From positions 1 through 64,000 of the forward strand of contig CAZCKC010000001.1 in NCBI GenBank assembly GCA_964499235.1: DNA of 64,000 nucleotides, given 5' to 3'. The position numbers were made by a program, and so were the translations under genes. The stretch is from JAFGRR01 sp964499235 (GTDB lineage: Bacteria > Planctomycetota > Phycisphaerae > UBA1845 > Fen-1342). This document shows positions 43,501 through 51,666 of the stretch, piece after piece. Within the stretch, counting starts at the first letter, position 1, and every line of letters begins with the position of its first letter. A model generated the notes under the pieces. The model was not told where the DNA came from. It saw only the letters and a list, made by a program, of their open reading frames with translations, and made no database searches.

Positions 43501-43559
43501 CCCAGCAGCAACGGGAGCAGTCCGAGCAACAGGACGAGCCCCCCGCAGACGAGCAATAA
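40521..43559 (+). CDS. VWA-domain membrane protein with glutamine-amidotransferase-like domain
   Basis: A 1012-residue inner-membrane protein. Two N-terminal membrane helices (about 16-34 and 45-63) are followed by a von Willebrand A domain with a MIDAS-type D-x-S-x-S (FLLDRSNSMP at about 77) and further Ig-like and class-I-amidotransferase-like regions (LSVILDNVPADLVPP, LVMVGGDESYSAGGW). A membrane helix near 870 precedes a 130-residue charged, disordered tail rich in Arg/Gln/Pro. Proteins of this plan occur in planctomycete BatA-like loci and are linked with MoxR ATPases; no moxR is near here. It stands alone with about 80-150-base gaps to its neighbours. Confidence 0.85.
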   Translation: MGSLWWSLGLRFEQPAYLLLLLLVPVVIALSFRSLSGLGPGRRMVALIFRSAVIVVIACALAGLQRVKTTDDLSVAFLLDRSNSMPANHAGSALQFIKATEENMRPDDTLGIVGFSGKSAVLQLPEAGLRIQEVSDPLLPDQTNLAAAARLALAMFDETAIRRLVLISDGNENAGEILQEASNFAAAGVPIDVLPVRYTYDREIVLESLRAPAFITGGEATVKQQVILRSTLTEPTSGVIKLYQGNRLVLSKEVRVPPGRSSHPLIVPLSEQAAYPFRAVFEPAERERDTIAANNEGRAFTIVSGPGEILLVTTPENRASSEFMAEQLAREKVEVRIVEAGAQSLTQAELLNVSLVILDNVPADLVPPSEQDALRRYVEDLGGGLVMVGGDESYSAGGWIDSPVEAVMPIEFDVKSKKQIPKGALVLIMHSCEIPQGNYIGERIAIAAVKTLSSRDLIGVLAWDWQGGDKNWTVPLQPAGSKTAAINAIKQMSMGDLPDLTPVVRQAVDALAVRTDAAARHILITSDFDPQFNVRGGEGGRLLQQMKDNNISCSTVSIGWGGHPIDAAKANAIAQGAAKGGKHYAVKDFSKLPQIFIKEARIVQRSTFYESEEGFAPRITPSAAKVLPGLQTTGVPRLNGYVVTTRKPLADVPLVRDTEEGQDPILAHWQAGLGRTVAFTSGMWPRWGQSWASWDRFGANWAQLIRWAARQGEGSDLDVQAVQDQGQGVIRIRGYDGNTQALRGATMGGEVYRPDGAAVPMTLEHIGPGEWEGRFDTDLAGSYIANMMLRLADGSQIPVRSGLSVAYSPEYRELAANVPLLNEIAERTRGRVLTAEQARDVFNRAGLALAETRRPVWEDLIRLMLLLFLLDVAVRRIAITPADVVRRVRQFFRELAGRAPSAEASAATLGSLKGARDQAREALSKRQSEAGRPPDRGARYEPPASDERSREQLSQALGGASELDQPVVSRPTRKPQQVDEGQYTSRLLAAKKRAQQQREQSEQQDEPPADEQ

Positions 43560-43710
43560 CCGGCGTGGCCGTGGTCGCGGCGGCGCGGCAAGTTGCGTCG
43601 GTCCCGGCTTTCACGTAGTTTTCTGGCTTGTGGTGGCGGGCCGCGCGGCCGCGTTCGCAGCGGTTCCGCCCGCCTTTTGAGCACCGGTTTCGGATCGAGA
43701 GAACCCCCGT

Positions 43711-45915
43711 ATGGCGTCTGCCGAATTGTTGGAGCTGGTCGAGCAGGGCGCGCTCGACCAGGTGGACAATCGTTGCCTCGAGTTGGCGCAAGAGGGATCG
43801 CTCAGCGCGAAAGACCTGACTGCGGTGATCGAGAAGCTCCGGGCGGCCGGTCACAAGGAGCGCGTGCCGGAGTTGATGCCGACGCTGATCGAGGCCGGCG
43901 ACTGGGCGCAGGCGGATCCACAGGCGCTGCTGAAGCTGGCGAAGACCGCCATGGCGTGCGCGCCGCAGGACCCCGCGCTGCGCGAGTTCCTGGTCGAAGC
44001 CTACCGCCGAGCGTACGGCGATCAGCCGGGGTTCGAGACGATCCTGACGGCCTCGGGGCTGACCGCGGGGCGGCCGTTTCGCAACGCCTGCAAGACGATG
44101 GACCTCGGCATGCAGTCCGAGGTCGGTGACTTCTTGATCAACAGCATGGACGATCACGCGGTCGAGCTCGTTGAAGTGGATCGCGCGAACGGGCTCTTTG
44201 CCTTGCGACGCGAGGGGCGGACCTCGACCGTGCCGGCGGCCGAGATCGCCCGCGATTACGAGCCGGTGGATGCGAACGATTTCCGGGTGCTGCGCCAGCT
44301 CCAGCCGGAACGGCTCAGCGAGCTGATCGAAAAGGACCCGGTCGCGCTGGTGATCGGGCTGATCCACGCCCACGGCGACCATATCGACCAGGACCTGCTG
44401 CACGACGAGCTCGTGCCGCGCTACCTCAGCAACAGCGAGTGGTCGAAGTGGTGGTCCAAGACCCGCACCAAGCTGAAGCGCAACAAGCACATCATCATCG
44501 AAGGCCGGGCACCGGTCGTGCTCAGCTACAGCGACGAAGGCCAGACGCTCGAGGACGAGTTGATCGAGGCGTTCGAGAAGGCCAAGGAGCCCAGCGATTG
44601 GGCGGGGCTGGTTCAGAAGTACGTGCGCGACAAGGCCGCCACGAAGGAGACGCCCGACAGCGAGACGCTCAAGCAGCTCGCCGACCGGCTCGGCGACCAC
44701 TTCAAGCGGGCCCGCGGCCGTCGGCCGGCCGAGGCCCTCGCGACGGCGCTGGTGCTCCATCAGATCGAGGTCGAGGGTCTGGCGGACGAGGGGGCGCGGC
44801 TGGCGAGCGAGTTGCTCGAGGAAGAGCGCGAGCCGCTGAAGCTGGTCGCGGCGCTCGACGACCCGGGCCAGTGGCCGCCGGCGCTGGAGGCGTTGCGGAC
44901 GGCGAGCGCTGAGGAGTATCCCCGCCGGGCGGCGGCCCTGATCGGCAAGGCGCCCGCCGGGCTGCTCGATCGGCTGGCCGCGGACGCGATTGCGGGCGGC
45001 GAGCTGAGCGGCGTGCAGAAGTGGATCGAGAAGGCGCTCGACGAGCCGGTGAAGTACCCGGACATCATCTACTGGCTCTGGAAGGGACCGGCGGTGCACG
45101 AGGGGCTGCGCCTGCCGGAGGATCACCTGCTTTTCGACGAGATCCTGACGACGCTGCTGGCCCTGGGGCGGACGCTCGACGCGAGCGCCAACGAGACGCG
45201 CGACTTCCGCCAGAAGATGCGGCAGGCGCTTGCACTGAAGAGCTACGCCAAGGCCCGGCAGTGTTTGGAGGCGACGGAGTACGGGCGCGGGATCACGCTG
45301 AAGACGCAGCTCAACCGGCTGGAGGGCCTGGGCGAGAACGTGCGGGCGGAGCTGATCAACATCTTGCGGGACAAGCACCCGGAGCTCTACCTGCAGCCCG
45401 TGGCGAAGCGGCTCGAGCCGTGGGAACAGCCGGACGTCGTCTACGCCACGAAGGCGGGTATCGACAAGCGGACCGCGGAGCGGGACGAAATTCAGAACGT
45501 GCAAATGCGCGAGAACGCCAAGCGGATCGGCGAGGCGGCCTCCCTCGGCGATCTCAGCGAGAACAGCGAGTACAAGTTCGCGCTCGAGGAGCGCGACCTG
45601 CTGCGGGCGCGGCTGGCGGATATCAACAACGAGCTCTCGATCGCGGAAGCGGTCAACGTGCTCGACGTGCCGGTCGACTACGTGGGCATCGGGTCGAAGG
45701 TGACGCTCCGCCAGACCGAGTCGGGCGAGACGTCGCAGATCACCTTCCTCGGCCCGTTCGACGCCAACGTCGAGGCGGGGATCTACAACTACAAGGCGCC
45801 GCTGAGCCAGAAGATCCTCGGCCACCGGGTCGGCGACCGGGTTGTTCTGACGATCGATGGGATCGATTGCGAGTACGAGATCACACAGATCGAGAGTGGC
45901 CTCGCCACGGGCTGA
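43711..45915 (+). CDS. greA: Transcript cleavage factor GreA with a very long N-terminal extension (PVC type)
   Basis: A 734-residue protein. The C-terminal 160 residues are a complete GreA: a coiled coil with the conserved tip GDLSENSEYKFALEERDLL (about 611-629) that stimulates RNA polymerase transcript cleavage, then the FKBP-like domain (VGIGSKVTLRQTESGETSQITFLGP ... GHRVGDRVVLTIDG). The first 560 residues form a helical, repeat-like extension not found in the usual 158-residue GreA. A comparable extended GreA is known from Chlamydiae, so this is a PVC-group hallmark. The extension probably adds binding to RNA polymerase or other proteins. It starts at ATG 43711, 151 bases after the VWA gene. 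Confidence 0.92.
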   Translation: MASAELLELVEQGALDQVDNRCLELAQEGSLSAKDLTAVIEKLRAAGHKERVPELMPTLIEAGDWAQADPQALLKLAKTAMACAPQDPALREFLVEAYRRAYGDQPGFETILTASGLTAGRPFRNACKTMDLGMQSEVGDFLINSMDDHAVELVEVDRANGLFALRREGRTSTVPAAEIARDYEPVDANDFRVLRQLQPERLSELIEKDPVALVIGLIHAHGDHIDQDLLHDELVPRYLSNSEWSKWWSKTRTKLKRNKHIIIEGRAPVVLSYSDEGQTLEDELIEAFEKAKEPSDWAGLVQKYVRDKAATKETPDSETLKQLADRLGDHFKRARGRRPAEALATALVLHQIEVEGLADEGARLASELLEEEREPLKLVAALDDPGQWPPALEALRTASAEEYPRRAAALIGKAPAGLLDRLAADAIAGGELSGVQKWIEKALDEPVKYPDIIYWLWKGPAVHEGLRLPEDHLLFDEILTTLLALGRTLDASANETRDFRQKMRQALALKSYAKARQCLEATEYGRGITLKTQLNRLEGLGENVRAELINILRDKHPELYLQPVAKRLEPWEQPDVVYATKAGIDKRTAERDEIQNVQMRENAKRIGEAASLGDLSENSEYKFALEERDLLRARLADINNELSIAEAVNVLDVPVDYVGIGSKVTLRQTESGETSQITFLGPFDANVEAGIYNYKAPLSQKILGHRVGDRVVLTIDGIDCEYEITQIESGLATG

Positions 45916-45930
45916 GCAGGTCGCGCTGCG

Positions 45931-46902
45931 CTACGGCATCAACATCGTGCGCACCAGGTAGCCCGCGAACAGCACCAGCAGGATGCCCCCCTCCACGCGG
46001 TTCAGCCGGTGGCCGGTCCACATCAGCGGCAGGGCGATGAACGTGGCCGCCAGCATCACCGGCAGGTCCCAGTAGAGCGACGACTGCTCGATGGCGATCG
46101 GGGCGGCGACCACGCCCGAGATTCCGATCACCGAGAGAATGTTGAAGATGTTGCTGCCGACGATGTTGCCGACGGCGATGTCTGATTGATTGCGGCGGGC
46201 GGCCACGAGGCTGGTGGCGATCTCGGGCAGGCTCGTGCCGATGGCCACGATCGTCAGCCCGATGACCCGCTGCGAGATGTCGAAGGCCTCGGCGATGCCG
46301 ACGGCGCCCTCGACGATGAAGTCCGCCCCGTACTTCAGCCCGATCAGCCCGGCGATCAGCATCGCGACGTAGCGGAAGCGGCTCATGGCGTCCCGCTTGA
46401 TCGGGGCGGCGTCCACTTCCTCCGCATCGGGCACGTGGCCGGCGTAGCGGTACGTCCACCAGACGTACGCCACCAGCATCCCCACCAGGAGCAGTCCCTG
46501 CCAGCGGGTGATCAGTGGCTCGCCGAGGGCCAGCCAGTTGGCCGCGATCAGGGCGACGAAGAGGATACTGGCGAGGGCCATGACCGGGCCGTCGAACCGC
46601 ACGACGTTGCGGGAGATCGTCATGGGGCGGATCAGGGCGGCCAGGCCGAAGACCAGCAGCAGGTTGGCGATGTTGCTGCCGACGACGTTTCCGACCGCCA
46701 GCGCGTCCCGGTCGGTGAGGCAGGCGGTCACGGAGACGGCCAGCTCGGGGGCCGAGGTGCCAAAGGCGACCACCGTGAGCCCGACCACGAGGGCGGAGAT
46801 GCCCAAGCTGCGCGCGAGCTTTGCCGCCCCCCGGACGAGGGCCTCGCCGCCGACGGTCAGCACCGCCAGCCCGGCGACCAGGAGCAGTACGTCCCAAAAC
46901 AT
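45931..46902 (-). CDS. Calcium/sodium (K+-independent) antiporter, YrbG-like
   Basis: A 323-residue membrane protein with about ten helices and the two inverted alpha-repeats of the CaCA family: GLTVVAFGTSAPELAVSVTA (about 42-61) and GLTIVAIGTSLPEIATSLVAA (about 216-236), each with the G-T-S-x-P-E that binds the ions, plus VGNVVGSNIANLLLV and VGNIVGSNIFNILSV. It exports Ca2+ in exchange for Na+. ATG 46902 begins the first helix; a TTG six bases earlier is also possible. Convergent with greA, with a 15-base gap. Confidence 0.93.
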   Translation of the reverse strand: MFWDVLLLVAGLAVLTVGGEALVRGAAKLARSLGISALVVGLTVVAFGTSAPELAVSVTACLTDRDALAVGNVVGSNIANLLLVFGLAALIRPMTISRNVVRFDGPVMALASILFVALIAANWLALGEPLITRWQGLLLVGMLVAYVWWTYRYAGHVPDAEEVDAAPIKRDAMSRFRYVAMLIAGLIGLKYGADFIVEGAVGIAEAFDISQRVIGLTIVAIGTSLPEIATSLVAARRNQSDIAVGNIVGSNIFNILSVIGISGVVAAPIAIEQSSLYWDLPVMLAATFIALPLMWTGHRLNRVEGGILLVLFAGYLVRTMLMP

Positions 46903-47212
46903 TGCCAAGCTGATCAGTCCCCTCGCGTGGGGGCGGTGGGTCGCAGCGACCGCCGAGTCTGCAGAGCATCGGCGCTCGGCTGCAGGTTTGCAAGCGACGC
47001 CGCGGCTCCAGGGTCGAACAGGGGGGCTACTCGGGCGGGACGCTGAGCCCGCGTTTCATTCGGCTGACGTTCGTTTTCATCGCTTGGGGCCGGCCCGCTG
47101 GGCGACGAACACACGACCGCCGCCGCGGGCCGAGGCCCGCGACGGCGTTTGTCGAGGAAGCGGGTTTGTCGCCGGCGGTTCCGCCAAGGCGGACCGCCGG
47201 TTGGCCGGCCGA
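46903..47212. other. 310-base gap with two GC-rich hairpins
   Basis: No credible gene. It contains two GC-rich inverted repeats: about 47119-47146 (8-bp core CGCGGGCC/GGCCCGCG) and about 47172-47200 (GCCGGCGGTTCCGCC with GGCGGACCGCCGG). They lie at the 3' side of the minus-strand dockerin-like gene and before the antiporter, so one or both may act as terminators, though neither has a T-tract. Confidence 0.45.
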
Positions 47213-49606
47213 TCAGCTCCCGACAAGCGCGGCCACGAACGGGTCGATGTCGAAGAAGTTGACCGCGCCGTCGTTGTTCAGGTCGCCGTTCATCCGGTCG
47301 CAGCCCGGGTAGAGGTTGTCGAACTCGCTCTGGTAAAGCAACGCCGTCACGAACGCGTCGATGTCGAAGAAGTCGAGCGTCCCGTCGCAGTTGAGGTCGC
47401 CCAGCAGCGGCGGCGTGACCGCGGCGTCGACCGCGTAGATCTCGGTCGTCGGACCGACGTAGCGGCTGCCGGCCGGATCGCCGATCTCGCTCTCGGCGTG
47501 CCAGACCAGCGGGCTGCCGGTGACAAGGTGCGGCGCCTGGTCGTCATAGTCGTTGTCGGTGATCTGGACGACCGCGCCGTCGAGCCAGGCGTAGATCTCG
47601 TAGTCATTGCCGTCGAAGCCCTGCCACGCGATGCGGCCATCGTTGTCGATCACCGGGTGCTGATCGTGGGCCTGGTTGTCGGTCAGCGGCTCGTTGTTGA
47701 GCAGGATCTGCCAGTAGTAGCCGTCGCCCCAGCGCCGCTGCATCCAGACGATGTCGCCGCTGTCGTTGACCTGCGGCCACCAGTTCAGCCGGTTTACGCC
47801 GCTGCTGTACTGGCTGGCGCTGTCGGCGGAGTAGGCGTCGGCGGTCCAGATCTCGGCGTCGCTGTTGTTGTGCCAACCGTGCCAGACGACCAGGCCGTTG
47901 TTGTTGATCTGCGGGAACTCGTCGTTGACCGAGTTGTTCACCAACTGCACCAGGTCGCTGCCGTCGGCGTTGGCGCTGAAGATGTCCCAGGTGTTGCCGT
48001 CATGCCCCATCCAGGCGACGCGGTTGCTGTCGTTGATCACCGGCCACATGTCTTCGCGCGGGTAGCCGGAGCCGCCGTGGCTGTTATCGGTGATCTGGGC
48101 GAAGTTGCCGCCGTCGAAGTCGCAGCTAACGATTTCGAAGTCTTCGCCGTCGAACTGCTCCCAAACGATCCGGCCGGCCGCGTTGATGTCCGCGTGCCAA
48201 TCCTGCACGTCGTTGTCGGTGATCTGGTGGACCACGCTGCCGTCGGCCGTGGCGGTGTAGATCTCGAAGTCCCGCCCGTCGAACGCCTGGAAGACGATCT
48301 GATCGTTCTCGTTGATCTTCGGCATCTCAGCCACGCGGTGCACGTCGACATCAACGACTTCGGAGCCGTCGGGCAGCACCGTCGTGATCGCCGCGCGGCG
48401 GCTCTGGCCGGCGAAGACGATGCGGCCGCTGCTGTTGACCTGCGGGCGCCAGTCGTCGCGGTCGTTGCTGGTGACGCGGGTCGGCGACAGGTCGTGCGGA
48501 TCAGCCTGGGCCGCGTTGTCGTGCTGATAGAAGTCACCGCCGCTCTCGGCGTGGTCATTGAAGTGGTTGAGGTATTCCCACCAGTTGTTGAGCCGCGTCA
48601 GCCCGTCCTTGTTGTTGGTGTCGTCGAACCGCGGCAGGTGGTAGTAGAACCAGTTCAGGTAGTTGCGGTGGTAATCCGGGCCGCCCCAGGTCTCGCGATT
48701 GACCGCCACCGGCGTGCCGGTGATGTCGGGATAGTCGTGCGGGTCGCCGGGTTCCATCGTCAGCCACATCGGGGCCGTGCTGTCGGCGAAGCTCGGGTTG
48801 CCGTAGTCGTAGTCCTGCACTCCGTTGGGCGGAAAGTGGCAGTGGCCGACGCCGAAAACGGTGTTCCCGGCGGCTGCTGACGTGCCGTATGCCAGCGAGA
48901 AGCGGTCCCAAAGGTTCTGCGGATAGGACAGGTTCCAGTTCCAGTTGTTCACGCCGAAGACGTGCCGCAGGATCGACTCGGTGCGGTGGGTGTAGCTGTG
49001 GATCATCTCCGCCACGCCGCGCTCGTAGTTCAGCCCGAGGATGATGAAGATTCGCGACGACGGCACGCGCTGCTGCGGCCCGGAGTTGCACCAGTAACCC
49101 CCGTAGCCCAGCATCGTCGTTTCCCAGTACTGGAAAAACGGCGCGCAGTTGTTGTTGACCTCGTTGATCTCCCCGAAGTCGACCCGCCGGGCGAGGTCGA
49201 AGTTGATCGCGATCATCTTGTAGTCGACCATCGAGTTCAGATAAAAGCCGCCCTGACCACCGCCAGACTGCCACTGGTTCACCGCGGCCGTATAGCTCGC
49301 GTCGTCGTAGCGGAACCCGTCGTTGAAGATCGGGTAGTAGTCGAGGTTCATCTCGACCGTCTGCCGCCAGTTCACGAGCCCGTGGCTTGCGTTCTGGAAA
49401 TCGTTGACGTAGTCGCGGTTCAGCGCGCGGGGGTCGTTCCAGCCGCCGAACTGATGGAGCAGCTCGCCGGTCGAATCGATGTAGGGCGTCAGGTTGATCG
49501 AGTAAAGCCGGGGATAGCGGGGCTCGGCTGGCTGGGCGGCCGCCTGCAGCGCAACCCCAACCAAGGCTAGAACCGCAAACGTCGTACGGGGGGTCATCAA
49601 GCGCAT
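47213..49606 (-). CDS. Large secreted beta-propeller protein with C-terminal dockerin-like calcium repeats
   Basis: A 797-residue exported protein. The signal peptide is 1-25. An N-terminal domain of about 350 residues is rich in Trp, Tyr and Asn. Seven or so TolB/WD40-like blades follow, each with a QITDN-D ... GRIVW pattern about every 45-50 residues (380-740). At the end are two GC-type dockerin-like EF-hand repeats, GDLNCDGTLDFFDIDAFVTAL and GDLNNDGAVNFFDIDPFVAAL, each with a D-x-N/D-x-D-G loop. AGGAGG 6 bases before the ATG supports the start. The repeats bind Ca2+ and may anchor the protein to the surface or a partner; no cohesin is seen in the window. Confidence 0.82.
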   Translation of the reverse strand: MRLMTPRTTFAVLALVGVALQAAAQPAEPRYPRLYSINLTPYIDSTGELLHQFGGWNDPRALNRDYVNDFQNASHGLVNWRQTVEMNLDYYPIFNDGFRYDDASYTAAVNQWQSGGGQGGFYLNSMVDYKMIAINFDLARRVDFGEINEVNNNCAPFFQYWETTMLGYGGYWCNSGPQQRVPSSRIFIILGLNYERGVAEMIHSYTHRTESILRHVFGVNNWNWNLSYPQNLWDRFSLAYGTSAAAGNTVFGVGHCHFPPNGVQDYDYGNPSFADSTAPMWLTMEPGDPHDYPDITGTPVAVNRETWGGPDYHRNYLNWFYYHLPRFDDTNNKDGLTRLNNWWEYLNHFNDHAESGGDFYQHDNAAQADPHDLSPTRVTSNDRDDWRPQVNSSGRIVFAGQSRRAAITTVLPDGSEVVDVDVHRVAEMPKINENDQIVFQAFDGRDFEIYTATADGSVVHQITDNDVQDWHADINAAGRIVWEQFDGEDFEIVSCDFDGGNFAQITDNSHGGSGYPREDMWPVINDSNRVAWMGHDGNTWDIFSANADGSDLVQLVNNSVNDEFPQINNNGLVVWHGWHNNSDAEIWTADAYSADSASQYSSGVNRLNWWPQVNDSGDIVWMQRRWGDGYYWQILLNNEPLTDNQAHDQHPVIDNDGRIAWQGFDGNDYEIYAWLDGAVVQITDNDYDDQAPHLVTGSPLVWHAESEIGDPAGSRYVGPTTEIYAVDAAVTPPLLGDLNCDGTLDFFDIDAFVTALLYQSEFDNLYPGCDRMNGDLNNDGAVNFFDIDPFVAALVGS

Positions 49607-49865
49607 GAAAGCCTCCTGGGGGTGCGGCGCTTCATTCCGCGGCGGGCTGTTGATCGTGCTCCCCTGAGCATCTGGGCATCCCGTCTGGCTACCGCTGGGA
49701 ACGCCACCGGCGAGTCAGATGATCGTACGCAGTCGCCAGACGCGGATCAACCGGGTGCGGTACCGGCTGCCCGTAATAACCGACGAGCGCAAGCTGTTAT
49801 TCCGCTCGCGGTTAGCGTGTATTTCGCATCGGCGGCGCAGGCGAGTTTCGGTGTCGGGTTGTGGG

Positions 49866-50885
49866 CTATTTCAGCATGTGCGAGTCGTCGACGGCCTGGG
49901 GGCCTTCGCCACCCGTATAAGCCTCGACGTCACTGAGCGTCCAGATATTGTCGCCGTCCAGACCCACATTCGGCGTCGTCGCCCAGCGGACGTGCCCGCC
50001 CAGCGAGAGGACGTTCTGGCCTTTGCGACCGTGGGCGGCCGAGTTCCGCTGCGTCGCGTCCAGCGCGCTCCGCAGAAATTCGAAGATCGGCACACCGTCC
50101 TCGAAAAGCGGGTTCTCGTCCGCCATCATGACGAGGTCGGGATCGTCCTGGGCGGTAGGGCGACGGCCGGCCATGTTCTGATAGGCGTAGCTGATGTTGC
50201 GGGTGTCGGGGAAGTCCGAGAATTGGGCGACCGCGTCGGCAGGCATCGCCTGATGCATTTTCTGGGCCGGACAAACGAACCGTGCTGGCGCGACATAGTT
50301 CAGCCTCGCCAGCTGGTAGGGGTGCCGGCGATTGGGCATCAGCTCGACGCCCGGCGTGTCGGTCGGTCGCCAGGAGGCGCTCTGGCTCCAGCCGGCAAAC
50401 GGGAAGCTCTGGTTGAAGGCGGCGGCGTACTGCTGCATCCCGTGGCCGAGCGCCTGCAGTTGGTTGCTGCAGGTGGCCCGCTTGCTCCATTCGCGGACGT
50501 TGAGCAGCCCCGGCACGCCGAGGCCGACGGCGAGGACGATCATGGCCGCGACGGCCACCACCTCGCGGAAGGTGCCGATGCGGAAGATGATCCCGGGGCG
50601 GGAAACCTCCTCATGCTCGAGGAGCGAACGGTCGGCGGCCTGCTGCGCGGGCGTGCCCACGTCCGCCACGCGGCGGCGAATGCCGTCGAGCAGCCCCGGG
50701 GGGCAATCCGGGCAGGGCAGCCCGTCGAGGGCGGCGAACGCATCGCTGAGCTCGGCGTGCTGGCGCTGGAGATCAGGGTCGTCGGCGAGGCGGGCCTCGA
50801 GTTGCCGGCGGGATTCGGGCTCCAAGTGGCCCAGGAACAGATCGACTAGATCGGGGTCGTAAGGTGTGAACGCGTCACGGCTCAT
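49866..50885 (-). CDS. Anti-sigma-like protein fused to a pseudopilin-like (H-X9-DG) extracytoplasmic domain
   Basis: A 339-residue single-pass protein. The cytoplasmic N-terminus (1-90) is anti-sigma-like (DLVDLFLGHLEPESRRQLEARL). A membrane helix lies at about 108-128 (VVAVAAMIVLAVGLGVPGLLN), followed by a domain resembling the pseudopilin-type H-X9-DG proteins of planctomycetes (CSNQLQALGHGMQQYAAAF, then a late GGHVRW ... VGLDGDNIW). The fold would sense something outside the membrane and control the coupled ECF sigma factor. The ATG overlaps the sigma stop (ATGA). No zinc-finger motif is visible. The domain combination is unusual. Confidence 0.75.
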   Translation of the reverse strand: MSRDAFTPYDPDLVDLFLGHLEPESRRQLEARLADDPDLQRQHAELSDAFAALDGLPCPDCPPGLLDGIRRRVADVGTPAQQAADRSLLEHEEVSRPGIIFRIGTFREVVAVAAMIVLAVGLGVPGLLNVREWSKRATCSNQLQALGHGMQQYAAAFNQSFPFAGWSQSASWRPTDTPGVELMPNRRHPYQLARLNYVAPARFVCPAQKMHQAMPADAVAQFSDFPDTRNISYAYQNMAGRRPTAQDDPDLVMMADENPLFEDGVPIFEFLRSALDATQRNSAAHGRKGQNVLSLGGHVRWATTPNVGLDGDNIWTLSDVEAYTGGEGPQAVDDSHMLK

Positions 50886-51487
50886 TCGTTGACAACCCTT
50901 TCACTCTCGTCTTGCGTTCGGCGCCACAGGGTCGCGAAGTGATTGACGGCCGCATGCAGCCGCGACTTGACCGTGCCCAGCGGGATATCGAGCACCTCGG
51001 CGATTTCGGCGTAAGGCAGCTTCTGGAAGTAACCCATCAGCAGGATCGTCCGCAAATGCTCAGGCATTTCGTCGATGACGGCCCGGACGTGCGCCCGCTG
51101 CTCGTCATCACTGACCAGATCTTCGGCCGACGGGCCTTCGGCCGGCAGCGCGGCTGCCGGGCTGGGTCCCTCGTCGTCGCGCCGGCCGGTGGAATCCAGG
51201 GACTGCTCCTGTCGCCGACCCCGTGATCGCAAATAATCGCGGGCCTTGTTGGCGGCGATGGTGTACAGCCACGGCTTCAACTTCCGGTTGAAATCAAACG
51301 TCTCTGCCGACAGGTGCATTTGCAGAAACGTGTCTTGAACGATGTCCTCTGCGACGCTGGCCCGATTCACGAACCGTACGACAAAGCCGAACAACTCGTC
51401 GGCGTAACGGCGGGAGAGCTCGGCGAACGCCTCGCTGTCGCCTTCCAGATGGGCCCGCAACAACTCCGCGTCGCGTTTTGTTCCCAT
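50882..51487 (-). CDS. ECF-type RNA polymerase sigma factor
   Basis: A 201-residue ECF sigma factor. Region 2 reads FAELSRRYADELFGFVVRFV ... VAEDIVQDTFLQMHLSAETF ... LKPWLYTIAANKARDYLRSRG. Region 4 is DEMPEHLRTILLMGYFQKLPYAEIAEVLDIPLGTVKSRLHAAVNHFATLW. A charged, Pro/Asp-rich linker (about 88-125) separates them. It starts at ATG 51487 with a GGAT-type site. It forms a two-gene operon with the pseudopilin-like anti-sigma protein (four-base overlap). The upstream AAC/GTATAA pair may be its autoregulatory promoter. It is divergent from a sigma-54 activator gene. Confidence 0.92.
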   Translation of the reverse strand: MGTKRDAELLRAHLEGDSEAFAELSRRYADELFGFVVRFVNRASVAEDIVQDTFLQMHLSAETFDFNRKLKPWLYTIAANKARDYLRSRGRRQEQSLDSTGRRDDEGPSPAAALPAEGPSAEDLVSDDEQRAHVRAVIDEMPEHLRTILLMGYFQKLPYAEIAEVLDIPLGTVKSRLHAAVNHFATLWRRTQDESERVVNE

Positions 51488-51497
51488 CGTTCGATCC

Positions 51498-51524
51498 TTA
51501 TACGGCCCGGGTCAGGGACGGTTC
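51498..51524 (-). promoter_or_regulatory. Possible ECF-type promoter of the sigma/anti-sigma operon
   Basis: On the minus strand GAACC (51520-51524), 16 bases, then GTATAA (51498-51503), 11 bases before the sigma gene start. It resembles the pair upstream of another ECF gene at 31908-31935. The very short leader and the unusual -10 make it tentative. Confidence 0.4.
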
Positions 51525-51666
51525 GGCCCTGATAGTAGAAACGATTTCCCGCGTTTCGGTTGCAGTCAGCCCGAGAAAGGCCGGCTGCAACCGGCTGGGG
51601 CGTCCCGGCGGCGACCGCGAGTCCGATATAGGCGACGCCCCGGGGCCGATCGTTTATAAACGCGGC

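Noticed and set aside
43378..45825. An 815-residue open frame antisense to GreA
   Set aside because: Same reason; it lies opposite a confidently identified gene and has no recognisable domain.
46508..48880. A 790-residue plus-strand open frame
   Set aside because: It runs opposite the antiporter and the secreted propeller gene, and its Val/Asp/Arg-rich repeats mirror those genes.
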